In this document: positions 22,014-25,673 of the stretch, piece after piece
Layout of the letters: the number at the start of each line of letters is the position of its first letter
Numbering within the stretch: position 1 is the first letter of the stretch
Assembly: GCA_964385045.1 (NCBI GenBank)
Contig: CAYLNM010000048.1
Coordinates: forward strand, 1-25,673
DNA length: 25,673 nt
Source of the DNA: CAYLNM01 sp964385045
Lineage (GTDB): Bacteria; Planctomycetota; Phycisphaerae; Phycisphaerales; SM1A02
Reading direction: 5' to 3'
Position numbers and translations under genes: made by a program
Notes under the pieces: model-generated
Told to the model about the DNA's origin: nothing
Databases searched by the model: none
What the model saw: the letters and a program-made list of their open reading frames with translations, nothing else

Positions 22014-25673
<3,660 letters not shown>

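Overview
The window is very GC-rich DNA (by eye well above 70% G+C) and looks like chromosomal sequence from a planctomycete of the Phycisphaerae type. The basis for that is a C-terminal dockerin-like tail with paired calcium loops and GxxC/CP spacing on a secreted protease, a ThiE with an N-terminal ThiD2-type extension, CPECGR zinc-ribbon membrane proteins, Cys-rich CC..VC..CC..WD repeats in a secreted protein, and housekeeping genes (nuo, atp, rpo) broken into small clusters. The placement is inferred from protein style, not from rRNA, because no rRNA or tRNA gene is visible.

Layout from left to right. 1-86 (-): the first 28 codons, a signal peptide, of a secreted protein running off the left edge. 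322-1791 (-): M17 leucyl aminopeptidase. 2072-4068 (+): a two-gene unit, ThiD2-ThiE and a PhnP-like metallo-beta-lactamase hydrolase, joined by an ATGA overlap. 4069-4469: non-coding, with a palindrome and a 32-bp tandem repeat. 4470-5366 (+): atpG on its own. 5503-7010 (+): a zinc-ribbon plus membrane-anchor protein of unknown function that appears split by a frameshift. 7042-8481 (-): an Nramp-like transporter with an altered metal motif. 8555-10273 (-): a methyl-accepting chemotaxis protein with a PilJ/NarX-like sensor. 10648-14221 (-): nuoD, nuoE, an 84-codon small ORF and nuoF. 14506-16239 (-): a two-domain FbpB-like ABC permease. 16444-18036 (-): a secreted S8-type peptidase with PPC-like and dockerin domains. 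18450-21632 (-): a large secreted subtilisin-fold protein whose catalytic His and Ser appear replaced. 22014-25673 (-): rpoC, cut by the right edge.

Two promoter styles recur. Several genes (thiE, atpG, zinc-ribbon gene, Nramp gene, permease) have a TANNNT-like -10 hexamer ending only 6-9 nt before the start codon, which predicts leaderless or nearly leaderless mRNAs. Three genes for secreted proteins instead have TTGNNN-N16-TANNNT promoters followed by leaders of about 50-125 nt with a GGAG/AGGA-type ribosome site. Strong GC hairpins without U-tracts sit just after several stop codons. The most unusual items are the predicted pseudo-subtilase beside a probably active peptidase, the frameshifted zinc-ribbon gene, the leaderless promoter pattern and the small nuo-embedded ORF. 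No CRISPR array, transposon, prophage or classical defence island is visible.
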